Of a DNA stretch of 64,000 nucleotides, positions 24,665-33,470 are shown piece by piece; within the stretch, counting starts at the first letter, position 1, and every line of letters starts with the position of its first letter. The notes beneath the pieces were generated by a model. The model searched no databases. It was not told the DNA's origin and saw nothing but the letters and a program-made list of their open reading frames with translations. The DNA is from Dulcicalothrix desertica PCC 7102 (GTDB lineage: Bacteria; Cyanobacteriota; Cyanobacteriia; Cyanobacteriales; Nostocaceae): positions 119,894-183,893 of the forward strand of contig NZ_RSCL01000009.1 of NCBI RefSeq assembly GCF_003991905.1, read 5' to 3'. The position numbers and the translations under genes were made by a program.

Positions 24665-25453
24665 ATGGCGCCAACAAATCGCAACCCACCAACAAGTAAC
24701 CGTCAACTATTAATAATTCTAAGCATATTTTTATCAATCATTCTATGTATAATTTGGTTAATAGGCTTACTAATCGATAACCTAGTCTGGATAGTACCTC
24801 CAGATGTAGAAACAAAATTAGGCACCTTAATAGCTCCAACATATGAAAAACTATCCCAACCATCACAAACACAAGATATCTTAAACCAGCTTTTAAACAA
24901 ACTAGAATCGAATTTACCATCAGAACAACATAAGCGCGATTATCAAATAATCTACGTACCAGATAAAACAGTAAACGCTTTAGCACTACCAGGTGACCGC
25001 ATTGTAATTTTTGATGGTTTACTCAAACAAGCAGAGTCAGAAAATGAATTAATGATGATTTTAGGTCATGAATTAGGACATTTTGCTAACCGCGACCATC
25101 TACGCAGTATATTAAGACAACTAATATTACCAATTGCATTAGCTTCCATAACAGGAAATAATGATTTACTAGTATCTGTCGCTTCTGGTATTACAACCTT
25201 TAGCGATGCTAAGTATTCACAATCGCAAGAATCACAAGCAGACGAGATAGGATTAAATTTATTATATAAAACCTACGGTCATGTAGCTGGAGCAACTGAC
25301 TTTTTTAATCGATTAAGTAAACAAAAAAATATAGATATAGCATTTCTATCAACTCATCCGGCGCCGCAACAAAGAGTTAAAAATTTACAGCGGTTAATCA
25401 AGCAAAAAAATTATAAAATTAAAAATGTATTTCCATTACCGAAAGAATTGTAG
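24665..25453 (+). CDS. M48 family metallopeptidase
   Basis: 262 residues. An N-terminal hydrophobic segment (about 15-42) should anchor it in the membrane. The zinc-binding HELGH motif is in MILGHELGHFANRDH (~135), with the third-ligand Glu in SQADEIGLNLL. The ending STHPAPQQRVKNL is typical of M48C/Oma1-like proteases. These degrade misfolded or processed membrane and periplasmic proteins. It follows the repeat island and is not clearly in an operon; the AIM24 genes upstream might be functionally linked to membrane upkeep, but that is speculation. The start is the ATG within GGCGCC-containing sequence at 24665. Confidence 0.92.
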   Translation: MAPTNRNPPTSNRQLLIILSIFLSIILCIIWLIGLLIDNLVWIVPPDVETKLGTLIAPTYEKLSQPSQTQDILNQLLNKLESNLPSEQHKRDYQIIYVPDKTVNALALPGDRIVIFDGLLKQAESENELMMILGHELGHFANRDHLRSILRQLILPIALASITGNNDLLVSVASGITTFSDAKYSQSQESQADEIGLNLLYKTYGHVAGATDFFNRLSKQKNIDIAFLSTHPAPQQRVKNLQRLIKQKNYKIKNVFPLPKEL

Positions 25454-25530
25454 GACTTGTTATCTTTGAGTGTTTGCGGAATTATTGTAAATATTGCTGT
25501 AGCTTTATACATTACTATTCTTATGTATAC

Positions 25531-25824
25531 TTACATATAGCAATCCAAAATCGCTTGTAAAATATTTCTCTTGTTTCTTTCCTTTCTTCCTTTGCGTCCT
25601 TTGCGGTTCGTTTCTTCTACTATAACTACTATAAAACGACGAAATTGAATTTTAAGATTTTCGTGTGCAAAAAGTGGCGCCATTATTTCTAACGTACCAT
25701 CTTCATACGCAAACCTTGAACCTCTACCGCTACCTGTTTCACGTAGCAAAGCTTCAAAGGTTTCCCAGCTAATATTATGTAGTACGGTTCGCTGTTCGGC
25801 GCCTGTCGAAGAAGTAGCAAGCAT
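25531..25824 (-). pseudogene. Truncated Uma2 family gene
   Basis: From ATG 25824 the product begins MLATSSTGAEQRTVLHNISW, then a Uma2 N-terminal region with GSRFAYEDGTLEIMAPLFAH. After about 70 residues it runs into NRKGRKGRKERNKRN, encoded by an intergenic repeat, and stops. A full Uma2 protein has ~190-220 residues and the EVK motif, so this copy has lost its catalytic half. A longer in-frame start at 25917 adds residues unlike the family. Confidence 0.75.
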
Positions 25825-26018
25825 AGTTGTTTGTGTTATCGTACTTTTTCTGCACGAGATATCAACAGTTTTTATCAGATTTTTGCCGAATATATTAAAG
25901 TACATCTGTACTCGCACATCGACTTGCTGCTAAAAATGCTTAAATAAATAGACATGGTAGTTTTTAGGTATTAAAAAGGCGCCTGAAAAAGGTTGTTTTT
26001 GCGCTTGGAAGCAAAAAA

Positions 26019-26303
26019 CTAACTGTGAACGACTTCGTTTAACGCTTCGTGAATTATTTCATCACTTACTCCCCGACGTTTCAAACTCGCAATTAAAGCT
26101 GTCACTGTTTCGCTTTCAAATCGTTCTAAATCCGCACGTAATCCTTGACCGATGTAAGCGCGAATTAATGGCTGATACCCAGAAAAGCCCAACAACGGTG
26201 CAAGCCGCTTTAAGTCTTCAATAACATCTTCGGGAATGCGAATCGTCACGCTGGTCATAGGGCGATTTCTATCTAACCGCTTTTTTAATGCTTCAATTTT
26301 CAT
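26019..26303 (-). CDS. Ribbon-helix-helix (CopG/BrnA-like) antitoxin
   Basis: 94 residues. TSVTIRIPEDVIEDLKRLAP is the strand and first helix of a ribbon-helix-helix DNA-binding domain; the C-terminal half (RFESETVTALIASLKRRGVS) is helical. It overlaps the upstream brnT-like gene by 11 bases, the normal toxin-antitoxin arrangement for BrnT systems. It should bind BrnT and repress the operon. The first part of the gene is repeated in the partial duplication at 27124-27337. The name BrnA is not certain, as CopG-type partners of BrnT vary. Confidence 0.85.
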   Translation of the reverse strand: MKIEALKKRLDRNRPMTSVTIRIPEDVIEDLKRLAPLLGFSGYQPLIRAYIGQGLRADLERFESETVTALIASLKRRGVSDEIIHEALNEVVHS

Positions 26304-26589
26304 ACTCTGCTCGCTCCTGACGAGTGGCTTTACGTGCTGAAATAATCCGAATTATATTCTCCTCACGCTCGATGTGAACGACGTATAACAAATTCCATCG
26401 AGTATCCAGTCCAATCACAGCATCCCGTGCTTCATTATTGCGACTTGCGTTAACAACAATGAGAAATGGATCAAAAAATACCTCGGCAGCTTGCTGGAAT
26501 GTAATCCCATCATGCTTTCCTGGGTTGTTTTGAGCTTTCTCGTCGTTCCAAACAAAGGTGATGCCGTTTAGCACGAAATACACATCCAT
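26293..26589 (-). CDS. brnT: BrnT family toxin
   Basis: 98 residues matching BrnT: FVWNDEKAQNNPGKHDGITF, QQAAEVFFDPFLIVV, EARDAVIGLDTRWNLLYVVH and the terminal RIISARKATRQERAEYEN. BrnT is a RelE-fold ribonuclease that blocks translation when free. It is the first gene of the pair and overlaps its antitoxin. The 3' two thirds are duplicated just beyond the GIY-YIG gene. Complete motifs suggest that this copy is active. Confidence 0.9.
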   Translation of the reverse strand: MDVYFVLNGITFVWNDEKAQNNPGKHDGITFQQAAEVFFDPFLIVVNASRNNEARDAVIGLDTRWNLLYVVHIEREENIIRIISARKATRQERAEYEN

Positions 26590-26744
26590 GCTTCATATTG
26601 TAGATAATACGTATTTACATTGTCAATACAGTTTTAAGTTTAGACTTGCAGCTAGGGTTTTAAATCTTTGATGAAGTGCGTTACAAGGTGTTGTAGTAGT
26701 GGGAATGCTAACGAGAGTAGAGTGTACTTACCATCTTAGTTGCT

Positions 26745-27110
26745 ATGGAATGGTCTTGTTGGTTTAATGTTTTGTTTGCCGAACGCCATCGGTTGCCATC
26801 AATTTCAGGGATTTATGTTATTGCCGATGCTAATAATTGCGTATGGTATATTGGACAAGCTACAAATCTTAAAAGTCGGTGGGCTGGTAGAACCCACCAC
26901 AGGTATCCACAGTTAATTCGTTCCAACCGTAAACTGTGCCATCGAATCTATTGGCAAGAAGTACCAGTGAACTCGTTAGACGAATTTGAGCGACATTATA
27001 TTGATTTGTTTAAACCAACGCTTAACGGCTGTAAAGTGAAGAAATATTTACCTTGCTCCCATGTACTCCATTTCTATTATGTCTCTATAATAATCAAATG
27101 CTGCATCTAA
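26745..27110 (+). CDS. GIY-YIG nuclease domain protein, probably truncated
   Basis: 121 residues. SGIYVIADANNCVWYIGQAT carries the GIY and YIG motifs, followed by LKSRWAGRTHHRYPQL with the catalytic Arg and the conserved Glu in DEFERHYIDLFKPTLNG. The core is whole, but the last 20 residues (LHFYYVSIIIKCCI) look out of character, and related cyanobacterial proteins continue with another domain after KPTLNG. The gene stops 13 bases before a duplicated brnT-antitoxin segment, so its 3' end was probably replaced when that segment arrived. It is divergent from brnT. Confidence 0.75.
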   Translation: MEWSCWFNVLFAERHRLPSISGIYVIADANNCVWYIGQATNLKSRWAGRTHHRYPQLIRSNRKLCHRIYWQEVPVNSLDEFERHYIDLFKPTLNGCKVKKYLPCSHVLHFYYVSIIIKCCI

Positions 27111-27123
27111 AGAAACTAGAATA

Positions 27124-27337
27124 GGTCATAGGGCGATTTCTATCTAACCGCTTTTTTAATGCTTCAATTTTCATACTCTGCTCGCTCCTGACGAGTGGGT
27201 TTACGTGCTGAAATAATCCGAATTATATTCTCCTCACGCTCGATCTGAACAACATATAACAAATTCCATCAAGTATCCAGTCCAATCACAGCATCACGCG
27301 CTTCATTATTGCGACTTGCGTCAACAACAATGAGAAA
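27124..27337 (-). pseudogene. Partial duplicate of the brnT/antitoxin junction
   Basis: 214 bases align without gaps to 26253-26466, with about nine substitutions. It contains the antitoxin 5' part and the 3' two thirds of brnT on the same strand. Neither gene is complete. With the intact copy it forms direct repeats that bracket the GIY-YIG gene. Confidence 0.9.
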
Positions 27338-27384
27338 GGGTTCTCTAGATGCTGTTGAAGTAGTTAGCACAAGCATTAGTTAAA

Positions 27385-27579
27385 TCAATGATTAGTTTTG
27401 CTCCGTCCGCTCCAACGTGTTGTTAGTGAGCGTTTTGGCAACAAATTTACGACTTCTCTTCCACTTTCAGTTTGCAGCTTCTGCAAATCTGCAAATATTG
27501 CGTCTAAGTCATAATTGAATGACTTGGCGTATTCTTCACGAATTCGATGGATATCTTCTACAATCTCATCTTTAAACAT
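27385..27579 (-). CDS. Small antitoxin-like partner of the PIN protein
   Basis: 64 residues beginning MFKDEIVEDIHRIREEYAKS, then FNYDLDAIFADLQKLQ and SGREVVNLLPKR. Small proteins with this start are common in cyanobacteria immediately downstream of PIN-domain toxins. It begins 1 base after the PIN gene stop. I infer an antitoxin role from position and size. The final ~12 residues (TTRWSGRSKTNH) may be repeat-derived. Confidence 0.7.
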   Translation of the reverse strand: MFKDEIVEDIHRIREEYAKSFNYDLDAIFADLQKLQTESGREVVNLLPKRSLTTRWSGRSKTNH

Positions 27580-27580
27580 A

Positions 27581-28054
27581 TTAATCTCCTAGCAGTTCAT
27601 AAGGCGTACAAAGGATTGGTAATTGATAGCCGAAATCAAGGCTGATCTCCGCAAGCTTTCCCTGAATTTGTGCGTTAGCAATATGCTTACAATTCCAGGT
27701 TAACAGATAATCCAAACCGTGAACGGTTGCCGCTGCAATATGAATTGCATCAACATCTGCTTTAGGAGGAAGATTGCTACGGGTGAGAAATTGGGCAGCT
27801 AAGTCTCGTACAGCTTGATTTAATTCTAGCAATGGAACATCACGAATTTTTTCTAGGCGTTGAACTGCAATTTCTGCATCTCCTTGTGCTATCTCTTTTA
27901 GCACTGCTTGTGAGATGTACAGCGTGAAATCACTTCGACGAGATTCCCACCAATCTTTTGTTACCTCGATATTCGCAGCCAAAATTAAATTTTTAGTTGA
28001 TCTGGCTGTGAGATAACCTAAGATGCTGGTTTCTATGTAAACGGTTTCGCTCAT
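27581..28054 (-). CDS. PIN domain toxin (VapC-like)
   Basis: 157 residues of the PIN ribonuclease fold: an N-terminal VYIETSILGYLTAR with the first acidic ligand, SQAVLKEIAQGD with the second Glu, and PPKADVDAIHIAAATVHGLD followed by LLTWNCKHIAN. Such proteins cleave specific RNAs when not bound by antitoxin. The small gene directly downstream is the likely antitoxin. Together with brnT and its remnant it forms a second toxin-antitoxin cluster in the window. The RNA target cannot be read from sequence. Confidence 0.88.
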   Translation of the reverse strand: MSETVYIETSILGYLTARSTKNLILAANIEVTKDWWESRRSDFTLYISQAVLKEIAQGDAEIAVQRLEKIRDVPLLELNQAVRDLAAQFLTRSNLPPKADVDAIHIAAATVHGLDYLLTWNCKHIANAQIQGKLAEISLDFGYQLPILCTPYELLGD

Positions 28055-28147
28055 ACAATGTAAGTAGCAGTCGTTTCTATTCTAACTATAAGCAGTACTT
28101 AATAAATATATGAAAGTAGAGAAATTTTTTATTGCTTTACACAAATA

Positions 28148-28183
28148 TACAGTAGAGAGGTTTTGGGAAACTTCTCTACTGTA
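28148..28183. terminator. 16-bp stem hairpin after sufS
   Basis: TACAGTAGAGAGGTTT pairs with AAACTTCTCTACTGTA around a TGGG loop, with one G-T pair. It lies 84 bases past the sufS stop and about 95 bases upstream of the PIN gene start, so it could end the suf message. A clear U-tract is missing. Confidence 0.5.
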
Positions 28184-28203
28184 TAAAGCTTATATTCACT
28201 TTG

Positions 28204-28270
28204 ATGGTGCGTGAAAGCTATAATACTTTTCGTTTCGGTTCTGATTTTTTCAAGCTTTCACACACCCTAC
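28204..28270. repeat. GGTGCGTGAAAGC...GCTTTCACACACCCTAC element
   Basis: A member of the ~65-bp GTAGGGTGCGT family with inverted ends. Its right end includes the sufS stop codon (TAG in TAGGGTGTG on the minus strand), so the element forms the very 3' end of that gene. Confidence 0.75.
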
Positions 28271-29532
28271 CCTAACATGCTGGTGAAGAAGTCGATTGTG
28301 TCTTTTAGGGATTTGATGAATACGTCGATTTCTTGGTGGGTGTTATAGAAGGCTAAACTTGCGCGTGCGGTTCCGCTTGTTAGGTTTAAGTAGCGGTGTA
28401 AGGGTTGTGTACAATGGTGTCCAGAACGTATTGCTACACCTTCTTGGTCTAGTAGTGCTGATAAGTCGTTGGGGTGGATGTCTCCTGCTGTGAAGGATGC
28501 TAGTGCTGCTCTTCCAAACCCGTTGGCGTTGGGTTTGGGACCGTGTATGTTTATGTCGGGGATGGTTTCGAGTTGTTCAAATAAATATGATGTTAATTCA
28601 GCTTCGTAGGCGTGAATTTGATCCATTCCTAGTTTATTTAGATAGTCTATTGCGGCACCTAATGCAATAGCTTCACCGATAGCGGGTGTACCTGCTTCAA
28701 ATTTGTGTGGTAGTTCCGCGTAGGTGGAATGGTCTAAATATACATCGGCTATCATTTCTCCACCACCCAAGAAAGGAGGCATAGCATTGAGTATTTCTTC
28801 TTTTCCGTATAAGAAACCGATACCAGTAGGGGCACACATTTTATGACCGGAGGCTACTAGCCAGTCACAGTCTATTTCTTGTACGTCTACAGGCATATGA
28901 GGTACACTTTGGCAAGCGTCTATTAAAACTTTGGCGCCATATTTATGAGCGAGCGCAGAAATTTCTTGGACGGGGTTAATGCATCCCAAGGTGTTAGAAA
29001 CATGAACTACCGATACTAATTTAGTTTTTTCTGAAATTAATGTTTTAAAATTTTCAAAATCAAAGGTTTCTTCGGGTGTTAATTCCACATGCTTGAGTAC
29101 GGCGCCCGTTTTTTGGGCTACAAAATGCCAGGGTACCAAGTTGCTATGGTGTTCCATTACTGAGAGGATTATTTCATCCCCTGCTTTTAAATTATTCATT
29201 GCCCAGCTATATGCTACCAAGTTAATAGCCTCGGAAGCGTTGCGGGTATAAATGATTTCGTTGCGCGAGTTAGCATTTACAAAAGCTGCTACTTTATCAC
29301 GTGCTGCTTCGTAAGCGTCTGTTGCTTTAGCGCTGAGAGTATGGGCACCACGGTGAACATTAGAATTGTAACCTTCGTGGTAGTGGCGCCATGCATCAAG
29401 AACAAATAGCGGTTTTTGGGAAGTAGCTGCACTATCTAAGTAAACAAGAGGCTTGCCGTTAACTTCTTGGTGGAGAATAGGAAAGTCACGACGTACTCTG
29501 TGGGCAATGGTAATGTCTTTTGCAAGAGTCAT
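28267..29532 (-). CDS. sufS: Cysteine desulfurase SufS
   Basis: 421 residues, normal length. It removes sulfur from cysteine for Fe-S cluster assembly. The PLP-binding Lys is in [18 protein letters not shown], and the sulfur-carrying Cys is in [36 protein letters not shown] and [20 protein letters not shown] are also typical. It is the last gene of sufBCDS. The start ATG at 29532 is preceded at 4 bases by an array of TAACTCC heptads, and no classical ribosome-binding site is seen. The stop codon lies inside an inverted-repeat element. The class II SufS group usually works with SufE, which is not in the window. Confidence 0.96.
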   Translation of the reverse strand: MTLAKDITIAHRVRRDFPILHQEVNGKPLVYLDSAATSQKPLFVLDAWRHYHEGYNSNVHRGAHTLSAKATDAYEAARDKVAAFVNANSRNEIIYTRNASEAINLVAYSWAMNNLKAGDEIILSVMEHHSNLVPWHFVAQKTGAVLKHVELTPEETFDFENFKTLISEKTKLVSVVHVSNTLGCINPVQEISALAHKYGAKVLIDACQSVPHMPVDVQEIDCDWLVASGHKMCAPTGIGFLYGKEEILNAMPPFLGGGEMIADVYLDHSTYAELPHKFEAGTPAIGEAIALGAAIDYLNKLGMDQIHAYEAELTSYLFEQLETIPDINIHGPKPNANGFGRAALASFTAGDIHPNDLSALLDQEGVAIRSGHHCTQPLHRYLNLTSGTARASLAFYNTHQEIDVFIKSLKDTIDFFTSMLG

Positions 29533-29535
29533 AAT

Positions 29536-29577
29536 AGTTAGGAGTTAGGAGTTAGGAGTTAGGAGTTAGGAGTTAAG
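29536..29577. repeat. TAACTCC heptamer array in the sufS leader
   Basis: Five exact AGTTAGG units and one variant (AGTTAAG), reading CCTAACT on the minus strand. The array begins 4 bases upstream of the sufS start codon and replaces the expected ribosome-binding region. It is the same heptad as at 1092-1119. Confidence 0.9.
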
Positions 29578-29611
29578 ATTGGTTGTTTGTGTGTAACTCC
29601 TAGTTGTGTGT

Positions 29612-30967
29612 TTAAAATTGTTTGACTTCGTTTAAAAGATTATCGCGTAAAGAGGTAACGGAAATGTTGTTGATTATTTCAGTAGCAAATGCATTGATTA
29701 AAAGATGACGCGAACTATTCTCATCAATACCTCGACTTTGTAAGTAGAAGATTTCATCATCTTCTAACTGACTAACTGTGGCGCCGTGGGCACATTTAAC
29801 GTTATCGGCGGTAATTTCAAGTTGAGGTTTTGTGTCAACTCGTGCTTTACTCGTTAACATTAAGTTACGGTTTAGTTGTGCTGCATCGGTTTGCTGTGCT
29901 GGTTTAGGAACAAATACTTTCCCGTTAAAAATAGCGTGCGCTTTATCACCGACAATATTCTTTTGTAACTGTTTACAAACACCATTAGGATGATTTAAAG
30001 CAATAGCGCTGTGCATATCCGCTACTTGTATACCTTTTATCATCGCCAACCCATTCAGGGTAGTCTCTGTTTGCTCACCAGTTTGTAAAATCTCTAAATT
30101 ATGGCGCCCTAAGCTCGCACCAATATTAATAGCATTACAGGTATAACGACTATAACGTGCTTGAGTAACAGCAGTCTTACCAACATGAAAAGCTGAAAAA
30201 TCTTCCTTCTGCACTCTAGTATGACTCACACTAGCATTATCAGAAATCCAGATTTCCGTAACAGCATTGGTGAAATAACTGCCCTCTTGTGGAACAGGCA
30301 TCTTGCCTGTTACATATTCTTCCACAAAACTCACTTGTGAGCCAGTATTAGCCACCACCAAACAACGCGGCAAAGAAATAGCACCCTCACCAGCAGTAAT
30401 ATATACCAAGTGTACTGGTGTTTCTACGACTACATTCTTCGATACCCAAATAACTGCTGCATCTTGCATACCCGCAGTATTTAAAGCTGTAAATACCTCC
30501 AAGGCGCCTTCCGCTTGCGCTAAGTATTCTTGTGCTTTTACAGTATATTCTTCAGGTAGATTAACTAAATTTGTAACTAATATTCCTTCGGGTAAATCTG
30601 ATACTGCTGATAATTCTGGTGCGTATATACCGTTAATGAAGACCAAACGGCTGTTTTGGGCTTCGGGTAGAATTTGGGGTTGTAGAGACGTTACATGTAA
30701 CGTCTCTACAGCAGCATTTTTGAAATTTATCTGTTTTAATTTGGATAAATCTGTAAAACGCCATTCTTCGTCACGGTTGGTTGGTAAAGTTGAATGACGT
30801 ACCGAATTTGCTGCACGCTGTTTAATTTCTTGTAACCAATGTTGCGTCTCCCCAACGACAACGTTGTTTAATAACTCTGTTAAATAATTATCTCTATCTA
30901 ACAAAGTAGAGGTTAGACTGACAACATTGGAATTTGGAATCGGACTAGGAGAAACTTGTGTTATCAT
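29612..30967 (-). CDS. sufD: Fe-S cluster assembly protein SufD
   Basis: About 451 residues with the beta-helix core and conserved end (VKCAHGATVSQLEDDEIFYL, QSRGIDENSSRHLLINAFAT). SufD pairs with SufB and SufC in the scaffold complex. ATG 30967 is chosen, one base after the sufC stop with GGGGGTG just upstream; a longer frame start lies inside sufC. Two stretches are encoded by palindromic repeats: YVTGKMPVPQEGSYF (element at 30284-30312) and AVETLHVTSLQPQ (element at 30682-30709). Both keep the frame, so SufD is likely still functional with two insertions in surface loops. Confidence 0.94.
   Translation of the reverse strand: MITQVSPSPIPNSNVVSLTSTLLDRDNYLTELLNNVVVGETQHWLQEIKQRAANSVRHSTLPTNRDEEWRFTDLSKLKQINFKNAAVETLHVTSLQPQILPEAQNSRLVFINGIYAPELSAVSDLPEGILVTNLVNLPEEYTVKAQEYLAQAEGALEVFTALNTAGMQDAAVIWVSKNVVVETPVHLVYITAGEGAISLPRCLVVANTGSQVSFVEEYVTGKMPVPQEGSYFTNAVTEIWISDNASVSHTRVQKEDFSAFHVGKTAVTQARYSRYTCNAINIGASLGRHNLEILQTGEQTETTLNGLAMIKGIQVADMHSAIALNHPNGVCKQLQKNIVGDKAHAIFNGKVFVPKPAQQTDAAQLNRNLMLTSKARVDTKPQLEITADNVKCAHGATVSQLEDDEIFYLQSRGIDENSSRHLLINAFATEIINNISVTSLRDNLLNEVKQF
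30284..30312. repeat. Palindromic element inside sufD (first)
   Basis: TTGTGGAACAGGCATCTTGC followed by CTGTT is a member of the GGGCAAGGATGCCC family. It lies in frame in sufD and encodes TGKMPVPQE. Confidence 0.85.
30682..30709. repeat. Palindromic element inside sufD (second)
   Basis: A perfect 28-base GTAGAGACG palindrome with the same sequence as 21911-21938. It lies in frame in sufD and encodes VETLHVTSL on the minus strand. Confidence 0.9.
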
Positions 30968-30968
30968 C

Positions 30969-31757
30969 TTACACCCCCACAGTTTCAGCAAATTCTTCTA
31001 AAACCCAGTCGTAACCGCGTTCTTCTAATTCCAATGCCAAGTCTTTACCACCAGAAGTTAGAATTTTTCCACGTGCCATGACATGCACATAATCAGGAAC
31101 TATATAATTAAGCAAGCGCTGATAATGAGTAATCATAATTGTGACGTTTTCTGGTTTGGCTAATTGGTTTACCCCACTTGATACAATTTTGAGGGCATCA
31201 ATATCTAAACCTGAGTCTGTCTCATCTAAAATTGCTACTGCTGGTTCTAAAAGCGCCATTTGTAATATTTCGTTACGCTTTTTCTCACCACCGGAAAACC
31301 CTTCGTTAACGCTGCGGTTTAAAAATGCTGCGTCCATTTTGACGACATCTAGCTTTTCGTGAACCAAATCTTCAAAGTCAAAAGGTTCTAATTCTTCCAA
31401 ACCTTGTGCTTTAAGCTTTGAGTTGTATGCTACGCGCAAAAAGTCTAAGTTTGTGACACCTGGAATTTCTAAAGGATATTGGAAAGCAAGAAATACACCA
31501 CTACGTGCGCGGTCTTGCGGTTCCATTTCTAGTAGGTTTTGCCCTTTAAAAATTACTTCTCCACCTGTGACTTCGTATGCTGGGTGTCCTGCGAGTACTT
31601 TGGAGAGGGTGCTTTTTCCGGAACCGTTGGGTCCCATTATGGCGTGAATTTCGCCCGCGCGTACTTCTAAATTTACACCTTTGAGGATTGGAGTTTCATC
31701 AACGCTTGCCGTCAAGTCACGCACTGACAGCACTACTTCACTGTTTTCAATAATCAT
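30969..31757 (-). CDS. sufC: Fe-S cluster assembly ATPase SufC
   Basis: 262 residues: Walker A ([14 protein letters not shown]), signature [20 protein letters not shown], Walker B with Glu ([13 protein letters not shown]) and the SufC-type ITHYQRLL. SufC drives the conformational change of SufBD during cluster assembly. ATG 31757 is preferred because CAGGAAAC precedes it; an upstream in-frame extension is encoded by palindromic repeat DNA ([20 protein letters not shown]) and is unlikely to be translated. One base separates its stop from sufD. Confidence 0.96.
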   Translation of the reverse strand: MIIENSEVVLSVRDLTASVDETPILKGVNLEVRAGEIHAIMGPNGSGKSTLSKVLAGHPAYEVTGGEVIFKGQNLLEMEPQDRARSGVFLAFQYPLEIPGVTNLDFLRVAYNSKLKAQGLEELEPFDFEDLVHEKLDVVKMDAAFLNRSVNEGFSGGEKKRNEILQMALLEPAVAILDETDSGLDIDALKIVSSGVNQLAKPENVTIMITHYQRLLNYIVPDYVHVMARGKILTSGGKDLALELEERGYDWVLEEFAETVGV

Positions 31758-31775
31758 GTTTCCTGTTGTTGTCTT

Positions 31776-31856
31776 GTCTTGTGGAACAGGCATCCCTGCC
31801 TGTGATTGATGTTGAACTGTGGGCGGGCAGGGATGCCCACCCCACAAGAGATAAAA
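31776..31856. repeat. Palindromic repeat pair between sufB and sufC
   Basis: CTTGTGGAACAGGCATCCCT with the inverted arm GGGCAGGGATGCCCACCCCA. The 100-base sufB-sufC gap is mostly this GGGCAAGGATGCCC-family element; it could form a large hairpin inside the operon message. Confidence 0.85.
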
Positions 31857-31857
31857 T

Positions 31858-33297
31858 TTAGCCGACGCTACCTTCAAGTTTGAGGCTGAGTAATTTGTCT
31901 GCTTCGACGGCGAACTCCATTGGCAACTGGTTAAATACGTCTTTACAGAAGCCGCTTATCATCATTGATATTGCATCTTCAGATGAAATGCCGCGCTGTG
32001 TAAAGTAAAATAGTTGGTCTTCTCCAATCTTCGATGTCGATGCTTCGTGTTCGACTTTAGCGGTGTGGTTTTGTACCTGGATGTATGGGAAAGTATTCGC
32101 GTGGGCATTGTCACCAATTAGCATTGAGTCGCACTGTGAATAATTTCTGGCGCCTTTTGCTGTGGGGTTAACTTTGACTAAACCACGGTAGCTGTTACTA
32201 GATTTTCCGGCAGAAATTCCTTTAGAGATAATTGTGCTGCGGGTATTTTTACCAACGTGAACCATTTTGGTACCAGTATCAGCTTGCTGCATGTTGTTGG
32301 TTAATGCTACAGAGTAAAATTCTCCAACGGAGTTATCACCAACTAATACACAGCTTGGATATTTCCAAGTAATGGCTGAACCTGTTTCTACTTGTGTCCA
32401 AGAAATTTTGGAGTTAACACCTTGACACAAACCGCGCTTGGTAACGAAGTTGTAAATACCACCTTTTCCGTTAACATCTCCTGCATACCAGTTTTGCACG
32501 GTGGAGTATTTAATTTCGGCATTGTCGAAAGCTACTAACTCCACTACTGCGGCGTGTAATTGGTTGCTGTCGTACATCGGCGCCGTACAACCTTCGAGAT
32601 ACGATACATAGCTACCTTCTTCGGCAACAATTAAGGTACGCTCAAATTGTCCAGTGTCACCACTATTAATACGGAAGTAAGTAGATAGTTCCATTGGGCA
32701 CTTTACACCCTTCGGAATATATACAAACGAACCATCACTGAACACAGCAGCATTCAAAGCTGCAAAATAGTTGTCAGCAGGAGGAACGACGCTACCCAAA
32801 TACTTCTTCACAAGTTCGGGATGCTCGTGTAGTGCTTCAGAAATGGAGCAAAATATTACACCGTCTTTGGCAAGCTTATCTTTAAAAGTAGTTGCAACCG
32901 ATACGCTATCAAAAATTGCATCTACTGCTACATTCGCCAAACGCTTCTGTTCGGTCAAAGAAATACCCAACTTTTCAAACGTTTCTAGCAACGTTGGGTC
33001 TACCTCATCCAAACTATTTAATTTCTTCTTGGCTTGCTTTGGCGCCGAGTAATAGATAATGTCTTGGTAATTGATGGGTGGGTAATTTAGACCAGACCAA
33101 TCTGGCTCAGTCATCTTTAACCACTGGCGATACGCTCGCAGACGAAACTCCAGCATGAACTCCGGTTCATTCTTCTTTTCGGAGATGAGGCGGACAATGT
33201 CTTCGCTTAACCCACGCGGTATAGTGTCCGCCTCTATATCGGTAACGAAGCCATACTTGTAGGGTTGGTTGACTAGGGTTTTGACAGTAGCACTCAT
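31858..33297 (-). CDS. sufB: Fe-S cluster assembly protein SufB
   Basis: 479 residues, normal length. It is the scaffold subunit on which the Fe-S cluster forms. Conserved segments include [39 protein letters not shown] and [23 protein letters not shown] 33297 is chosen because the product then starts [20 protein letters not shown], as in other cyanobacteria; the upstream codons are leader. It is the first gene of sufBCDS and is divergent from sufR, with two SufR-type operators between them. Confidence 0.96.
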   Translation of the reverse strand: MSATVKTLVNQPYKYGFVTDIEADTIPRGLSEDIVRLISEKKNEPEFMLEFRLRAYRQWLKMTEPDWSGLNYPPINYQDIIYYSAPKQAKKKLNSLDEVDPTLLETFEKLGISLTEQKRLANVAVDAIFDSVSVATTFKDKLAKDGVIFCSISEALHEHPELVKKYLGSVVPPADNYFAALNAAVFSDGSFVYIPKGVKCPMELSTYFRINSGDTGQFERTLIVAEEGSYVSYLEGCTAPMYDSNQLHAAVVELVAFDNAEIKYSTVQNWYAGDVNGKGGIYNFVTKRGLCQGVNSKISWTQVETGSAITWKYPSCVLVGDNSVGEFYSVALTNNMQQADTGTKMVHVGKNTRSTIISKGISAGKSSNSYRGLVKVNPTAKGARNYSQCDSMLIGDNAHANTFPYIQVQNHTAKVEHEASTSKIGEDQLFYFTQRGISSEDAISMMISGFCKDVFNQLPMEFAVEADKLLSLKLEGSVG

Positions 33298-33425
33298 TGG
33301 TAGTTCTCTTGTCCTATGCGTTCTATTCAAGGGTGTTCGACGGGCTAATCAGCTTTATTAAGGCTGTTTTTAGGTTTTTGTTACCACGGGGCAACAGGGC
33401 TGTTAGAATAGATTTAAGAGTAAAA

Positions 33426-33439
33426 CAACATCTTTGTTG
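33426..33439. promoter_or_regulatory. SufR operator, site 1 (CAAC-N6-GTTG)
   Basis: CAACATCTTTGTTG, an inverted repeat of exactly the CAAC-N6-GTTG form reported for cyanobacterial SufR. It lies between sufB and sufR and is centred 45 bases from site 2. Confidence 0.85.
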
Positions 33440-33470
33440 TTTAATATATCTTTATTTTACGCTAAATTAA

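Noticed and set aside
30303-30797. 164-codon plus-strand frame opposite sufD
   Set aside because: Antisense to conserved SufD sequence, and its start lies in a repeat.
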